From the NCBI GenBank assembly GCA_002352425.1, contig DEIK01000079.1:1-6173 (forward strand): a stretch of 6,173 nt of DNA, in the 5' to 3' direction. Below, piece after piece: positions 5,561 through 6,173 of the stretch. Positions within the stretch are counted from its first letter, which is position 1. Each line of letters opens with the position of its first letter. The notes beneath the pieces are model-generated. The model was not told where the DNA came from. It did no database searches and was given only the letters and a program-made list of their open reading frames with translations. A program made the position numbers and the translations under genes. The stretch is from Rhodobacteraceae bacterium UBA2776 (GTDB lineage: Bacteria > Pseudomonadota > Alphaproteobacteria > Rhodobacterales > Rhodobacteraceae).

Positions 5561-6173
5561 TCAAGCCGCTTTTCTTGAACGTCTCGATCAAATCTACCTC
5601 GGCGCGCGCGCCAATGTGGCTGATCACTTCAGAAGCCGCAACGCAGCCCATATTGCCGCAGGTTTTCAGATCATGCCCATTGGTTAGCCCCCACAAGAAC
5701 GCACCGGCAAACAGATCGCCCGCCCCTGTCGCATCCACAATATCAGTCGGAATTGCAGGCGCGTGCCAACGCTGGCCGCCTGACAGAATATGCGCGCCCT
5801 GATCGGAATCCGTACAGGCCACAATCTCGACCTCAGCCGCCGCCATCTCTAACGCCGCGTCAAAATCTTCGGTCTGATACATCGACAGCATTTCAGCGCG
5901 GTTGCAAAACAACAGGTCCACATCCGATTTAATCATATCGCGAAACGCATCGCGGTGCCGCTCGACGCAAAATGGATCAGACAGGGTCAAGGACACTTTG
6001 CCGCCAGCCCCCTTACAAGCCGCATTCGCCTTGGCAAACGCCTCATGGCTTTCCGGCCCGTCAAATCGGTACCCTTCCAGATAAATCCATTCCGCATCTG
6101 CCATTTGGGCCGGATCAATGTCGGAAGGCTCCAAAAACTCGGTCACGCCCAAATAGGTGTTCATCGAGCGTTC
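5553..6173 (-). CDS. adenosine kinase, PfkB family, C-terminal 206 residues (5' end outside window)
   Basis: Phosphorylates adenosine (or a related nucleoside) with ATP for purine salvage in the cytoplasm. Visible features, numbered from the window edge, are the ERSMNTYLG segment (1-9) that lies after the N-terminal sugar-binding part in this family, YLEGYRFDGP (31-40), the NxxE magnesium motif as N91-R-A-E94, and the second PfkB signature DATGAGDLFAGAF (147-159) with catalytic base D153. The reading frame continues without a stop past the edge (GAA CGC TCG before the ATG at 6164), so that ATG is internal and about 120-130 N-terminal residues are missing. Assignment to adenosine kinase rather than another PfkB sugar kinase rests on resemblance of the ERSMNTYLG and YLEGY segments to alphaproteobacterial adenosine kinases as I remember them. 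The gene ends at 5553, facing the sulfotransferase. Confidence 0.9.
   Translation of the reverse strand, partial: ERSMNTYLGVTEFLEPSDIDPAQMADAEWIYLEGYRFDGPESHEAFAKANAACKGAGGKVSLTLSDPFCVERHRDAFRDMIKSDVDLLFCNRAEMLSMYQTEDFDAALEMAAAEVEIVACTDSDQGAHILSGGQRWHAPAIPTDIVDATGAGDLFAGAFLWGLTNGHDLKTCGNMGCVAASEVISHIGARAEVDLIETFKKSGLIS

Noticed and set aside
6162..6173. ATG at 6164 as the start of the kinase gene
   Set aside because: The frame stays open upstream and ERSMNTYLG is an internal segment of adenosine kinases; the real start is outside the window.
1..6173. Mobile element, CRISPR array, tRNA or rRNA gene, defence system
   Set aside because: I looked for transposase frames, evenly spaced repeats, cloverleaf or rRNA segments and toxin or nuclease cassettes and saw none; nearly all sequence is accounted for by the six genes.

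Overview
The window looks like a chromosomal segment from an alphaproteobacterium, most likely the Rhodobacteraceae/Roseobacter group. I base this on protein style (a GT14-type branching glycosyltransferase with a long C-terminal extension, a family-2 sulfotransferase, an alphaproteobacterial-type adenosine kinase), on moderate-to-high GC by eye, and on a GCCTCCGGCGGGG intergenic motif that I remember as common in that family. The assignment is from memory, not from a search. I see no insertion sequence, CRISPR array, rRNA or tRNA, and coding density is high.

Layout: the left two thirds is read on the minus strand. In order of transcription it holds a glycosyltransferase (4434 to 2857), a histidine-triad (HIT) protein (2847 to 2467), a small zinc-finger protein related to the complex I accessory subunit NDUFS6 (2403 to 2227), and DNA polymerase I (2133 to 1, C-terminus cut off by the window edge). 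The first two are 9 nt apart and almost certainly co-transcribed. The gaps before the zinc-finger gene (63 nt) and polA (93 nt) leave room for separate signals; the first has a plausible promoter and the second a weak terminator-like hairpin.

A 149-nt AT-rich divergent region (4435-4583) separates the glycosyltransferase from a plus-strand sulfotransferase gene (4584-5408). It contains a perfect 7-bp inverted repeat, GACCTAA-N6-TTAGGTC, that could be a shared operator. The sulfotransferase converges on the 3' part of a minus-strand PfkB-family adenosine kinase (6173 to 5553, N-terminus outside the window). The 144-nt convergent gap holds several nested inverted repeats that may terminate both genes.

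Functionally, polA, the HIT protein, the zinc-finger protein and the kinase are housekeeping. The divergent pair of GT14-type glycosyltransferase and PAPS-dependent sulfotransferase is the accessory signal: it could build and sulfate a branched surface or secreted glycan. The roughly 260-residue C-terminal half of the glycosyltransferase has no function I can assign and is the most interesting unknown here.
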